Source: Cellulomonas pakistanensis (lineage in GTDB: Bacteria > Actinomycetota > Actinomycetes > Actinomycetales > Cellulomonadaceae). Taken from it: DNA of 64,000 nucleotides. The notes beneath the pieces are model-generated. The model saw only the letters and a program-made list of their open reading frames with translations, searched no databases and had not been told where the DNA came from. Shown here one piece after another: positions 9,401-19,412 of the stretch. The stretch lies in the NCBI RefSeq assembly GCF_016862755.1, contig NZ_BONO01000015.1, forward strand, positions 42,977 to 106,976, in the 5' to 3' direction. The stretch's first letter is position 1. Every line of letters begins with the position of its first letter. A program made the translations under genes and the position numbers.

Positions 9401-10296
9401 CGACGGTCCTCCTGGTGGTTGCGCGGTCGCGGGATGGTCGCCCCGTCGACGCTCTCGTCCCATGTCCTATCGGCAGGAGCGGTGCCGAACGCGAGCCATC
9501 CGGGTGAATCCGTCGTGTCGGGCTCATCACCCGCGGCGTCGACGACGACCGCGGTGGCGTTGTCCCGCCCGCCGGCCTCGACGGCGCGCCGGACCAGCTC
9601 CGCGGCCGCGGCCCCGGCGCCCTCGACCCGGTGCAGGACGTCGGCCAGGTCGGCGGGCGTGAGCTCGCCGGTCACGCCGTCGGAGCACACCAGCAGCCGG
9701 TCCCCCGGGCGCGCCGGCAGCGTCCAGTAGTCGGGGTCCGGGTCGGCGCCGGTGCCCAGCGCGCGCGTGAGCACGTGCCGCTCGGGGTGCTGCTCGGCGG
9801 CGTCCCGGCTCAGCGCGCCGGAGTCGACGAGCTCCTGCACGACCGAGTGGTCGACGGTGAGCTGGGCGAGCTCGCCGTCCGCCCAGCGGTAGACCCGCGA
9901 GTCGCCGACGTTGAACACCAGCCAGTGCGCGGCCCCGTCGTGCTCGGAGAGGGCGACGCCGGTCACGGTCGTGCCGCCCTCGCGGCGCTCGAACGCGCCA
10001 CGGATCCGGCGCGCGGCGCTGCGGAAGCACGCGTGCAGGTCGGACGGGTCGACGGTCGCCCGCCCCGCGAGCGCGGCGAACTCCTCGACCGCTAGGCGGC
10101 TCGCCACGTCGCCCGCCTCGTGCCCGCCCATGCCGTCGGCGACGAGGAACACCGGCGGGTGCGCCAGCAGCGCGTCCTCGTTGAGCGCGCGCACGCGCCC
10201 CCGGTCCGTCGCCGAACCCCACGTCGTCCGCACCCGTGCTCCCCTCGTCGCCCCTGCCGGCACCATGGTGCCTGGTCGCGGCACCACGTACCGCAT
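9397..10296 (-). CDS. PP2C-family serine/threonine phosphatase (PstP-like)
   Basis: This 299-residue protein is a PPM/PP2C phosphatase with the family metal-binding motifs in order: RALNEDA, VADGMGGHEAGD, VGDSRVYR, CSDGVTGEL and GRDNATAVVV. It should dephosphorylate Ser/Thr targets in the cytoplasm. No transmembrane segment is seen, unlike mycobacterial PstP. Its stop overlaps the FHA start and its start lies 11 bases after the hydrolase stop. The ATG start at 10296 is chosen because a GAGG site precedes it; a GTG about 22 codons downstream, just before TTWGSATDRG, is also possible. It is probably the eraser for the operon kinase. Confidence 0.9.
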   Translation of the reverse strand: MRYVVPRPGTMVPAGATRGARVRTTWGSATDRGRVRALNEDALLAHPPVFLVADGMGGHEAGDVASRLAVEEFAALAGRATVDPSDLHACFRSAARRIRGAFERREGGTTVTGVALSEHDGAAHWLVFNVGDSRVYRWADGELAQLTVDHSVVQELVDSGALSRDAAEQHPERHVLTRALGTGADPDPDYWTLPARPGDRLLVCSDGVTGELTPADLADVLHRVEGAGAAAAELVRRAVEAGGRDNATAVVVDAAGDEPDTTDSPGWLAFGTAPADRTWDESVDGATIPRPRNHQEDRR

Positions 10297-10307
10297 CGTC
10301 CACACCC

Positions 10308-11837
10308 TCAGATGCCCAGCTGGTACACACCCCAGTAGGCGAGGACGACGAGCAGCGCGGCGCTGGCGGCGCACGTGCCCCACAGCACGACGTGCCCGAG
10401 CACCCCGTGCGCCATCGGCTCGCCGGCCCGGCGGAGCCGCCGCAGCCGCACGACGACGGCCGCCGCCGCGTACACGGCGACGAGGCCGAGCACCCGCACC
10501 GCGATCCACCCGCCCTGCACGATCCAGCCGTTGCGCTCGTACCCGACCGCGAGCCGGGCGACCTCGACGAGGTACCAGACCAGCGCCACGACGGTCGCGA
10601 CGGACGCCCCGGACAGCAGCGCGAGGCGGCGGGTCAGCGTCCGGTCCCGCCCGGGCCCCGGCTCGCGCCCGCGCAGGTGCTGCACGCCGACCACTGCCAG
10701 CCGCCCGGCCGGCAGCAGCACGAGCAGGCCGACCGCGCCCGCGACCAGGACCAGCAGCACGTCCCCGTCGCCGAGCCAGCGCGGCTGCGGCACCGGGCCC
10801 GCCCAGTAGAGCTGGGAGGGCTGGTCGCCCGCGATCCGCGGGTACGCCGCCCCGGTCGCGGGCAGCCCCAGCACCCAGCCCGACAGGTCGTCGAGGAAAG
10901 CGGGCGCCACGATCTCGTCGACCCGGATCCCGTGGTCCGCCCCCCGGTAGTACCGCACCGTGTACTGCGTGTTCCCGGCGATCGCCAGGTCGCGGATGAT
11001 CTGCTCCGCACCCTGCACCACCGGCATCGACGCGTCGGCCGTCCCGTACACGACGAGCACCGGCTGGGTCATCCGGCGCTGGTACGGCGCGACGTCGAAG
11101 TCGGCGTAGTCGAGGCCGCCGCCGGGCAGCGACATGCCGACCGCCCGCGGGATCGCCCGGAACACCTGCTGCGGGACGCCGGTGTTGCGCAGGTAGGAGT
11201 CGACGGCGAACGCGGCCTGCTGGCGCGGCGGCACGACCGGGGCGGACGCCAGCACCACGAACGCGATGCCCGGCTCGTCGGCCGCCATCACCGGCGCGAT
11301 CCAGGCGCCCTCGCTCTCGGCGTACACCCCCACGCGGGCCGGGTCGACGCCGTCCACCCGGCGGAGCCGGTCGACGGACCGCAGGTAGTCGCCGGCCATC
11401 TCGACGTAGTCGCGGTGCCGGAGCGTGTAGGTGTCGAGGCGCTTGTCCGGCACCAGCGTCGCGACGCCGTGCTCGGCGAGCGAGCGGGCCTGGTCGAGGA
11501 AGGCGTCGGTGAACTTCCCGGTACCGGCGCCGTGCACGAACACCACCGCGGGCACGTCGCCCTCGACGCCGACGGGCATGAGCAGCTGCGCGTCCACGTC
11601 GGCACCGTCGAGCGCGACCGTGAGCACCGAGGCCCGCACCGGGTAGGGGCCGGCCTCGACGGCGCCGGTGATCGCGGTCGCCGACGTCTGGACGGTGAGC
11701 GGGTCGGTGAGCGGCACCGGCGACCACTGAGGCCCCATGAGCGCGCCGAGCACGGCGAGCACCACCGCGCCCACGACGGTCCCCGCTGCGGTCCGGTAGC
11801 GCACGTCGCGATTATCCCCGTCGGGGTCCGCGCGCAC
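10308..11837 (-). CDS. Alpha/beta hydrolase fused to a C-terminal multi-pass membrane domain
   Basis: The 509-residue protein starts with one hydrophobic segment (about 18-36). An alpha/beta hydrolase domain spans about 60-345, with the oxyanion motif VHGAGTG and a nucleophile elbow AESEGAW near Ser175, where Ala replaces the usual first Gly. A late ADHGIR supplies the catalytic His. Three to four hydrophobic helices follow (about 367-505). GTG is the start because AGGAGG lies five bases upstream. It is first in the phosphatase/FHA/kinase run, with an 11-base gap to PP2C. The substrate is unknown; an exported serine esterase or peptidase held in the membrane is likely. Confidence 0.82.
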   Translation of the reverse strand: MRADPDGDNRDVRYRTAAGTVVGAVVLAVLGALMGPQWSPVPLTDPLTVQTSATAITGAVEAGPYPVRASVLTVALDGADVDAQLLMPVGVEGDVPAVVFVHGAGTGKFTDAFLDQARSLAEHGVATLVPDKRLDTYTLRHRDYVEMAGDYLRSVDRLRRVDGVDPARVGVYAESEGAWIAPVMAADEPGIAFVVLASAPVVPPRQQAAFAVDSYLRNTGVPQQVFRAIPRAVGMSLPGGGLDYADFDVAPYQRRMTQPVLVVYGTADASMPVVQGAEQIIRDLAIAGNTQYTVRYYRGADHGIRVDEIVAPAFLDDLSGWVLGLPATGAAYPRIAGDQPSQLYWAGPVPQPRWLGDGDVLLVLVAGAVGLLVLLPAGRLAVVGVQHLRGREPGPGRDRTLTRRLALLSGASVATVVALVWYLVEVARLAVGYERNGWIVQGGWIAVRVLGLVAVYAAAAVVVRLRRLRRAGEPMAHGVLGHVVLWGTCAASAALLVVLAYWGVYQLGI

Positions 11838-11872
11838 AGGGACCTCCTGGTCCCGCTGCGTGGCCGGGGTGC

Positions 11873-12790
11873 TCAGAAGCCCAGCCGCCCGAGCTGCTTG
11901 GGGTCGCGCTGCCAGTCCTTGGCGACCTTCACGTGCAGGTCGAGGTACACCCGGGAGCCCAGGAGCGCCTCGATCCCGCGGCGGGCGCGGGTGCCGACGT
12001 CGCGCAGCCGGGAGCCGCCGCGGCCGATGACGATCGCCTTCTGGCTGTCCCGCTCGACGAACAGGTGCACCCGGACGTCGAGCATCGGGGTCTCGTCCTT
12101 CGCGGTCTCGCGCGGCACGATCTCGTCGACGACGACGGCCAGCGAGTGCGGCAGCTCGTCGCGCACGCCCTCGAGCGCGGCCTCGCGGACCAGCTCGGCG
12201 ACCATGACGGCCTCGGGCTCGTCGGTCAGCTCGCCCTCGGGGTACAGCGCCGGGCCCTCCGGCAGGTGGGAGACGAGCACCTGCTCGACGACGTCGACCT
12301 GGTAGCCCGACTCCGCCGACACCGGCACGATGTCCGCCCAGTCGCCGAGCTCGGAGACCGCGAGCAGGTGCTCGGCGAGCCGCTGCTTGCCGACCAGGTC
12401 GGCCTTGGTGGCGATCGCCACGACCGGCGTGCGCCGGCCGAGCTGGGCGAGCTGCTCGGCGATGAACCGGTCGCCCGGGCCGACCTTCTGGTCCGCGGGC
12501 AGGCAGAACCCGACGACGTCGACCTCGGTCAGCGTGTCCCGCACGAGGTCGTTCAGGCGCTCGCCGAGCAGCGTGCGCGGCCGGTGCAGGCCGGGGGTGT
12601 CGACCAGCACGAGCTGGGCGTCGGGACGGTGCACGATGCCGCGGACGGTGTGCCGCGTGGTCTGCGGCCGTCCGGAGGTGATCGCCACCTTCTGGCCGAC
12701 CAGGGCGTTGGTGAGCGTCGACTTGCCGGCGTTGGGCCGGCCGACGAGGCAGGCGAAGCCGGAGCGGTGGGTCACGGGGTTCTCCGTCAT
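11873..12790 (-). CDS. era: GTPase Era
   Basis: Era is an essential GTPase that binds the 3' end of 16S rRNA during 30S subunit assembly. The 305 residues match the family length. G1 is GRPNAGKST (17-25), G3 is DTPGLH and G4 is TKAD. The C-terminal KH domain contains VIGRGGSRLRDVGTRAR. The ATG start lies one base past the stop of the upstream CNNM/CorC gene, so it is last in the phoH-ybeY-CNNM-era operon, a standard actinobacterial arrangement. Confidence 0.98.
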   Translation of the reverse strand: MTENPVTHRSGFACLVGRPNAGKSTLTNALVGQKVAITSGRPQTTRHTVRGIVHRPDAQLVLVDTPGLHRPRTLLGERLNDLVRDTLTEVDVVGFCLPADQKVGPGDRFIAEQLAQLGRRTPVVAIATKADLVGKQRLAEHLLAVSELGDWADIVPVSAESGYQVDVVEQVLVSHLPEGPALYPEGELTDEPEAVMVAELVREAALEGVRDELPHSLAVVVDEIVPRETAKDETPMLDVRVHLFVERDSQKAIVIGRGGSRLRDVGTRARRGIEALLGSRVYLDLHVKVAKDWQRDPKQLGRLGF

Positions 12791-12791
12791 G

Positions 12792-14102
12792 TCAGGATCC
12801 GTCGGTGGTCGTGGCGGGCGCGGCGGACCGCTGGCCCTCGGCGGGGGTCTCGGGGGCGCGCTCGTCGGGCTCCGGGGCGCGGGACACCAGGACCCGGGCG
12901 ACCCGCTTGCGCCGGCCCTCCGTGCCCTGCGCGACCAGGCGCAGCCCGTGGATCTCGCCCGCGGAGCCGGGGATCGGCACCTTGCCGAGCGCCTTGGCCA
13001 GCAGGCCGCCGGCGGTGTCGACGTCGTCGTCCTCGACCTCGAGCCCGACGAGCTCGCCGAGCTCGTCCTTGCCGAGCCGGGCCGGGACGAGGAACGTGCC
13101 GCCGCCGAGGTCCTCGACCTGCGGGGCGTGCGGGTCGTGCTCGTCGGTCAGCTCGCCGACGATCTCCTCCAGGGCGTCCTCGATCGTCACGAGGCCGGCG
13201 ATCCCGCCGTACTCGTCGACGACCATCGCGATGTGGCTGGCACCGGCCTGCAGCTCGCGCAGCAGCTCGTCGACCGGCTTCGACTCGGGCACGAACACCG
13301 CGGGCCGCACCAGCGACCCGGCCGGCGCCGTCGCGGCCTCCGGGTCGTCCTGCATCCGGCGCACGAGGTCCTTGAGGTACAGCACGCCCCGGAGGTCGTC
13401 CACGCCCTCGCCGACCACCGGCACCCGGGAGTAGCCGGACCGCAGCAGCAGGGACAGCACCTTGCGCAGCGGGGTGGCCTCACCGGTGGTCACCATGTCC
13501 GTGCGCGGGACCATCACCTCGCGGGTGAGGGTGTCGCCGAGGCCGAGGACCGAGCGGACCATCGCCCGCTCGTCCAGGTCGGCCGACGGGGACTGGCCGA
13601 CGCGCTCGACCATCTCGCGCAGCTCGTCCTCGTCCAGGTCCGAGCCGGCGGCCGGGGCGACCCGGACCAGCGGGCCGGCCACGGCACGCACCGCGAGCAG
13701 CAGCCGCGACGTCGCGGTCAGCACCTGGCGCGAGTACCGGTGGCCCAGCGAGCGCGGGCTGAGCCGCGCGAGCACGACCGTGAGGAACGCGCAGGCGAGC
13801 ACGGCGACGACGAGCTCGGCGAGCCAGGGCAGCGACGACGCGGCGATCGCCAGCGTGAGGCAGACCGCGGCCACCATCTCGCACAGCAGCCGCACGACGC
13901 CCGCCGAACCGGCGACGGTCGCGCGCTGCTCGGTGAGCCGCCGCACGCGCTCCGCGGCGGGGTGCCGGGAGGCGAGCAGGTCGGCGACGACGCCGCGGGA
14001 CACCCGGAGCACCGCCGCCTCGCCCGCGGACAGCACGGCGGCCGCGAGCAGGGCGAGGACCGTCAGGGCCGCGAGCAGCCCGAGCGGGACGCCGGCGGTC
14101 AT
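12792..14102 (-). CDS. CNNM/CorC-type membrane protein (DUF21, CBS pair, CorC_HlyC domain)
   Basis: This 436-residue protein has an N-terminal DUF21 transmembrane region (about 1-150, several hydrophobic helices), a CBS-domain pair (about 200-330, with [10 protein letters not shown] and [20 protein letters not shown]) and a C-terminal CorC_HlyC/transporter-associated domain. The family is linked to magnesium and cobalt efflux or Mg homeostasis; older annotation says haemolysin. ATG overlaps the ybeY stop as ATGA. The tail is charged and Pro/Glu-rich. Confidence 0.93.
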   Translation of the reverse strand: MTAGVPLGLLAALTVLALLAAAVLSAGEAAVLRVSRGVVADLLASRHPAAERVRRLTEQRATVAGSAGVVRLLCEMVAAVCLTLAIAASSLPWLAELVVAVLACAFLTVVLARLSPRSLGHRYSRQVLTATSRLLLAVRAVAGPLVRVAPAAGSDLDEDELREMVERVGQSPSADLDERAMVRSVLGLGDTLTREVMVPRTDMVTTGEATPLRKVLSLLLRSGYSRVPVVGEGVDDLRGVLYLKDLVRRMQDDPEAATAPAGSLVRPAVFVPESKPVDELLRELQAGASHIAMVVDEYGGIAGLVTIEDALEEIVGELTDEHDPHAPQVEDLGGGTFLVPARLGKDELGELVGLEVEDDDVDTAGGLLAKALGKVPIPGSAGEIHGLRLVAQGTEGRRKRVARVLVSRAPEPDERAPETPAEGQRSAAPATTTDGS

Positions 14103-14547
14103 CGGCCGGCGAGGAAGGTCAGCAGCAGCTGGCGCTGCAGGCCGAACATCTCCTTCTCCTCCTCCGGCTCCGCGTGGTCGTAGCCCAGCAGGTGCAGGAT
14201 CCCGTGCGTGGTGAGCAGCAGCAGCTCCTCGGCCGTGGAGTGGCCGGCGGTGCGCGCCTGCTCGACGGCGACCTCCGGGCACAGCACGACGTCGCCGAGC
14301 AGCCCGGCGGGGGTCGGCTCGTCGGCGCGGCCGGGGCGCAGCTCGTCCATCGGGAAGGACAGCACGTCGGTCGGGCCCGGCTCGTCCATCCACTTCACGT
14401 GCAGGTCCGTCATGACCTCGGTGTCGACGAACAGGATCGACAGGTCGGTCTGCGGGTGCACGTGCATCTGGTCCAGCACGAAGCGGGCGAGCGCGGCGAA
14501 CTCCGCCTCGTCGACCTCGTGGCCGGACTCGTTGTTGACCTCGATAC

Positions 14548-14551
<4 letters not shown>
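14099..14551 (-). CDS. ybeY: Endoribonuclease YbeY
   Basis: YbeY is a zinc-dependent endoribonuclease for 16S rRNA 3' maturation and ribosome quality control. The 150 residues match the usual length. The metal motif H-x3-H-x5-H is present as [11 protein letters not shown] near residues 112-122, and the substrate-pocket segment DVLSFPMDE is intact. ATG overlaps the PhoH stop as ATGA, and the stop overlaps the CNNM start, so the gene is coupled on both sides. Confidence 0.97.
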
Positions 14552-15588
<1,037 letters not shown>

Positions 15589-15764
15589 CGAGGCGGGATG
15601 AGGACACCCATCCTACCGACCACCACCGACGGACCGCCCCCGGATTCTCCCGGTCGCGGCGGGGTGGCGCCAGGGGCGGACGGCCCTGTCCAACCGCGAG
15701 GCCGGGGAGCAGAGTAGGGAGGGCGGGTGCGACGACGCCCCCGCGGTCGTACCCGGAGGTGCAC

Positions 15765-18476
15765 GTGGCCAGCTATGTCCAGGACTTCTCCGAGGGTGGC
15801 AAGGACCAGAAGGACCTGCTCGGCGGCAAGGGCGCGAACCTCGCCGAGATGACCCGCCTCGGACTGCCGGTGCCGCCCGGCTTCACCATCACCACCGACG
15901 CCTGCCGCGCGTACATGCGCACGGGCCACCTGCCGCCCGAGCTGCGCGTGCAGGTCACCATGGCCGTCCGCCGGCTCGAGGACGCGCTGGGCCGGGGGCT
16001 CGGCGACTTCCACGAGCCGCTGCTCGTCTCGGTGCGCTCCGGCGCCAAGTTCTCCATGCCCGGGATGATGGAGACCGTGCTCAACGTCGGGCTCAACGAC
16101 GCGTCCGTGATCGGGCTGGCGGAGCTCGCGGGCGACGAGCGGTTCGCGTGGGACTCGTACCGGCGGCTGATCCAGATGTTCGGCCGGACCGTCCTCGACA
16201 TCGACGGCGACCGGTTCGCCGACACGCTGGACGAGGCCAAGGCCGCCAAGGGCGTCGCGCAGGACGTCGACCTCGACGCGGCGGACCTGCGGCGGCTGGT
16301 CGAGGCGTACAAGGAGATCGTGCGCGCGGAGTCGGGGCGCGAGTTCCCCCAGCACCCGCGCGAGCAGCTGGACCTGGCGATCGTCGCCGTGCTGCGGTCC
16401 TGGAACACCGACCGCGCGCGGCTGTACCGGCGCCGCGAGCGCATCCCGGACGACCTCGGCACGGCGGTCAACGTCGTAAGCATGGTGTTCGGCAACCTCG
16501 GGCCGACCTCCGGCACCGGCGTGGCCTTCACCCGCGACCCCGCGACCGGGCACTCCGGCGACTACGGGGACTACCTGGCGAACGCGCAGGGCGAGGACGT
16601 CGTCGCCGGCATCCGGAACACGCTGAGCCTCGCCGAGATGGAGCAGGTGTCCCCGCAGGCGTACGGCGAGCTGCGCCAGGCGATGCGCCGGCTCGAGACC
16701 CACTACCGCGACCTGTGCGACGTCGAGTTCACCGTCGAGCGCGGGAAGCTCTGGATGCTGCAGACCCGGGTCGGCAAGCGCACCGCGCCCGCCGCGTTCC
16801 GGATCGCGACCCAGCTGGTCGACGAGCACCTCATCACGATGGACGAGGCGCTGGCCCGGGTCAGTGGGGCGCAGCTGTCCCAGCTGATGTTCCCGCGGTT
16901 CGACGCCGGGGCCGAGCGCACCCTGCTGACCCGCGGCATGGCCGCCTCCCCCGGTGCCGCCGTGGGCGCGGCGGTGTTCGACTCCGCCACGGCCGAGGCG
17001 CGCGCGGCCGGCGGCGAGGACGTGGTGCTGGTCCGGCGGGAGACCAACCCGGACGACCTCGGCGGCATGATCGCGTCGGTCGGCGTGCTCACCGCCCGCG
17101 GCGGCAAGACGTCGCACGCGGCCGTGGTCGCGCGCGGCATGGGCCTGACCTGCGTGGTCGGCGCCGACGAGCTCGACATCGACCTCGGCGCGCGGTCCAT
17201 GAAGGTCGGCGGCCACGAGGTCGCCGAGGGCGACGTGATCGCGATCGACGGCTCCACCGGGGAGGTCTACCTCGGCGCCGTGCCCGTCGTGGCGTCGCCC
17301 GTCAGCACCTACCTCGCCGAGGGGCTGGACGCCGCGCTGGCGCAGGCCGGGCCGGACCAGGAGACGGCCGAGCTCGTGCGGTCGGTGCACCGCGTGCTGA
17401 CCCACGCGGACGAGACGCGGCGGCTGCGCGTGCACGCGAACGCCGACACCGCCGAGGACGCCCGGCGCGCCCGGTCGCTCGGCGCGCAGGGCATCGGGCT
17501 GTGCCGGACCGAGCACATGTTCCTCGGCGAGCGCCGGGTGCTGGTCGAGCGGGTCGTGCTGGCCGACGACGACGCCGAGCGGCAGGCCGCGCTCGACGCC
17601 CTGCTCCCGCTGCAGCGCGAGGACTTCGCGGCCCTGCTGACCGAGATGGACGGGCTGCCGACGACGATCCGGCTGATCGACCCGCCGCTGCACGAGTTCC
17701 TGCCCGACCTCACCGAGCTGGCCGTCAAGGTCGCGGTCGCGGCCGAGCGCGGCGAGCCGGACCCGCACGACGTGAAGCTGCTGGCGGCCGTGCGCCGGAT
17801 GCACGAGGCGAACCCCATGCTCGGGCTGCGGGGCGTCCGGCTCGGCCTGGTCGTGCCGGGGCTGTTCGCGCTGCAGATCCGGGCGGTCTGCGAGGCGGCG
17901 GCCGACCGGATCGCGGCGGGCGGGCACCCGCACGCCGAGATCATGGTGCCGCTCGTCGGGTCCGTGATGGAGCTGCACCTCGTGCGGGACGACGCGCTGC
18001 GGATCATGGCGGAGGTCGGCGCCGGACGCGGCGTCGAGCTCGACCTGCCGGTCGGCGTGATGATCGAGCTGCCCCGCGCCGCGCTGACCGCGGACCGGAT
18101 CGCCGAGATCGCCCAGTTCTTCTCGTTCGGCACCAACGACCTCACGCAGACCACGTGGGGCTTCTCCCGGGACGACGTCGAGGGCGCGTTCTTCCCGGAG
18201 TACCTGGCGAACGGGGTGCTGACGGTGTCCCCGTTCGAGACCATCGACACGAAGGGGGTCGGACGGCTCGTCCGCATCGCCGTGGAGGAGGGCCGGGCGA
18301 CCCGGCCGGACCTCTCCGTGGGGGTGTGCGGCGAGCACGGCGGTGACCCGGAGTCGATCCGGTTCTTCGACGCGGTGGGCCTGGACTACGTGTCCTGCTC
18401 GCCGTTCCGGGTTCCGGTCGCGCGGCTCGAGGCCGGCAGGGCCGCGATCCAGGGTGCCGACTCCGACGCCCGGTGA
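15765..18476 (+). CDS. ppdK: Pyruvate, phosphate dikinase
   Basis: PPDK interconverts pyruvate, ATP and phosphate with PEP, AMP and pyrophosphate, linking glycolysis and gluconeogenesis. The 903 residues are full length: an N-terminal ATP-grasp domain ([24 protein letters not shown]), the central phospho-His domain with [15 protein letters not shown], and a C-terminal PEP-binding barrel ending in [10 protein letters not shown] with the catalytic Cys. GTG at 15765 is the start because GGAGG lies seven bases upstream. It stands alone and reads away from phoH. Confidence 0.98.
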   Translation: MASYVQDFSEGGKDQKDLLGGKGANLAEMTRLGLPVPPGFTITTDACRAYMRTGHLPPELRVQVTMAVRRLEDALGRGLGDFHEPLLVSVRSGAKFSMPGMMETVLNVGLNDASVIGLAELAGDERFAWDSYRRLIQMFGRTVLDIDGDRFADTLDEAKAAKGVAQDVDLDAADLRRLVEAYKEIVRAESGREFPQHPREQLDLAIVAVLRSWNTDRARLYRRRERIPDDLGTAVNVVSMVFGNLGPTSGTGVAFTRDPATGHSGDYGDYLANAQGEDVVAGIRNTLSLAEMEQVSPQAYGELRQAMRRLETHYRDLCDVEFTVERGKLWMLQTRVGKRTAPAAFRIATQLVDEHLITMDEALARVSGAQLSQLMFPRFDAGAERTLLTRGMAASPGAAVGAAVFDSATAEARAAGGEDVVLVRRETNPDDLGGMIASVGVLTARGGKTSHAAVVARGMGLTCVVGADELDIDLGARSMKVGGHEVAEGDVIAIDGSTGEVYLGAVPVVASPVSTYLAEGLDAALAQAGPDQETAELVRSVHRVLTHADETRRLRVHANADTAEDARRARSLGAQGIGLCRTEHMFLGERRVLVERVVLADDDAERQAALDALLPLQREDFAALLTEMDGLPTTIRLIDPPLHEFLPDLTELAVKVAVAAERGEPDPHDVKLLAAVRRMHEANPMLGLRGVRLGLVVPGLFALQIRAVCEAAADRIAAGGHPHAEIMVPLVGSVMELHLVRDDALRIMAEVGAGRGVELDLPVGVMIELPRAALTADRIAEIAQFFSFGTNDLTQTTWGFSRDDVEGAFFPEYLANGVLTVSPFETIDTKGVGRLVRIAVEEGRATRPDLSVGVCGEHGGDPESIRFFDAVGLDYVSCSPFRVPVARLEAGRAAIQGADSDAR

Positions 18477-18610
18477 GGGGGCGCGCGCGACGCCGCCGAC
18501 CCGGTTGGGACACCGGGGAGACGGCGGCGCGGCGCCCGGTCCGTGGGCCCCGCCGGGGCCGGGTGCCTCCGACCCGCGCAGCAGCGGGAGGCGCCTGGTC
18601 CCGGCGGTCA

Positions 18611-18645
18611 CGAGATGTAGACGGACGTCTACATCTCGCTACGAT
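18611..18645 (+). promoter_or_regulatory. Toxin-antitoxin promoter with palindromic operator
   Basis: A perfect inverted repeat with 12-base arms (CGAGATGTAGAC and its complement) and a 4-base centre spans 18611-18638. A -10-like TACGAT follows at 18640-18645, six bases before the antitoxin ATG. The palindrome fills the -35/spacer region, so a repressor here would block polymerase. Autoregulation by the antitoxin or antitoxin-toxin complex is the expected role. Confidence 0.75.
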
Positions 18646-18651
18646 CGACGC

Positions 18652-18927
18652 ATGGAGACCGTCGGCACCCGAGAGCTCAAGCAGAACCCGCAGGCGGTGA
18701 TCCAACGCGTGCTGTCGTCCGACGAGGAGATCGAGATCACGACCCACGGCCGACCGACGGGCGTCCGTCTCGTGGCGGACCGACCGCAGCGTGCACGCTG
18801 GGTGCCGGCGCACGCGCTCGCCGACCTGCGTCCGCTCGACGCCGAGGACGCGGTCGAGCTGCGCGAGCTGATCGCCGCACACCGCGACGACGCCGAGCCG
18901 CGTGACCCCTGGGAGGACCGCGCGTGA
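18652..18927 (+). CDS. Phd/YefM-family antitoxin
   Basis: The 91-residue protein opens with METVGTRELKQNPQAVIQ, a typical Phd/YefM DNA-binding fold, followed by GRPTGVRLV. The acidic C-terminal half (ELRELIAAHRDDAEPRDPWE) would wrap the toxin. Its stop overlaps the toxin start as GTGA. A -10-like TACGAT sits six bases upstream with no ribosome site, so the transcript is probably leaderless. It should neutralise the PIN toxin and repress the operon. Confidence 0.9.
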   Translation: METVGTRELKQNPQAVIQRVLSSDEEIEITTHGRPTGVRLVADRPQRARWVPAHALADLRPLDAEDAVELRELIAAHRDDAEPRDPWEDRA

Positions 18928-19316
18928 TCCTGCTCGACACCGACGTGCTGGTGGATCTGCACCGGTACGCGTTGGACAGCGCGGAGCGCTACGCCGCCAG
19001 CATCCTGTCCCGCGCGGAGCTGGAGTTCGGCGTCCTCGCGGCCCGGGATCCGCAGGCCGCCGCGCACCGCCTTCGCTGGCTCAACGACCTGGACGACCGG
19101 TTCGACTGGCTCGAGTTCGACGTCGCGTCGAGCAGGTCGTACGGGATCGTCGCCTCGGGCGCGCGCGCGACCGGCGCGAAGGTGCGCGGGAAGGACGCGC
19201 TGATCGCGGCACAGGCGCATCGGCACGGCGCTGCGGTGATGACGGCGAACCTCGCGGACTTCCGGCCGTTCGACCACCTCGTCCGCGTGCTCGCCCCCTC
19301 GCCGCGCCCGTCCTGA
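18924..19316 (+). CDS. vapC: VapC-family PIN-domain toxin ribonuclease
   Basis: This 130-residue PIN-domain protein has the acidic metal-binding residues Asp5 (LLDTDVLVDL), Glu32 (SRAELEFG), Asp91 (GKDALIAAQA) and Asp112 (TANLADF). VapC toxins are Mg-dependent RNases that often cut tRNA or rRNA; the target here is unknown. GTG overlaps the antitoxin stop. The active site is complete, so the pair looks functional. Confidence 0.92.
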   Translation: MILLDTDVLVDLHRYALDSAERYAASILSRAELEFGVLAARDPQAAAHRLRWLNDLDDRFDWLEFDVASSRSYGIVASGARATGAKVRGKDALIAAQAHRHGAAVMTANLADFRPFDHLVRVLAPSPRPS

Positions 19317-19351
19317 CCGCAGCGCGGACGGCACGAGGTCGTCGGTCGCGC

Positions 19352-19402
19352 CCGAGGTCGTCGGTTGCGCAGCCCTCCGGGGGACGGGACCGACGACCTC
19401 GG
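19352..19402. terminator. Hairpin between convergent vapC and the HtrA-like gene
   Basis: CCGAGGTCGTCGGT at 19352-19365 pairs perfectly with 19389-19402, with a 23-base loop. An extra direct copy of CGAGGTCGTCGGT lies at 19334-19346. There is no U-tract. It lies between two converging genes, so it is probably a bidirectional terminator. Confidence 0.65.
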
Positions 19403-19412
19403 CGTGGCCCGG

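Noticed and set aside
18652..19316. Toxin-antitoxin pair considered as part of a genomic island
   Set aside because: GC and codon use resemble the neighbours, and there is no integrase, tRNA or direct repeat at the ends.
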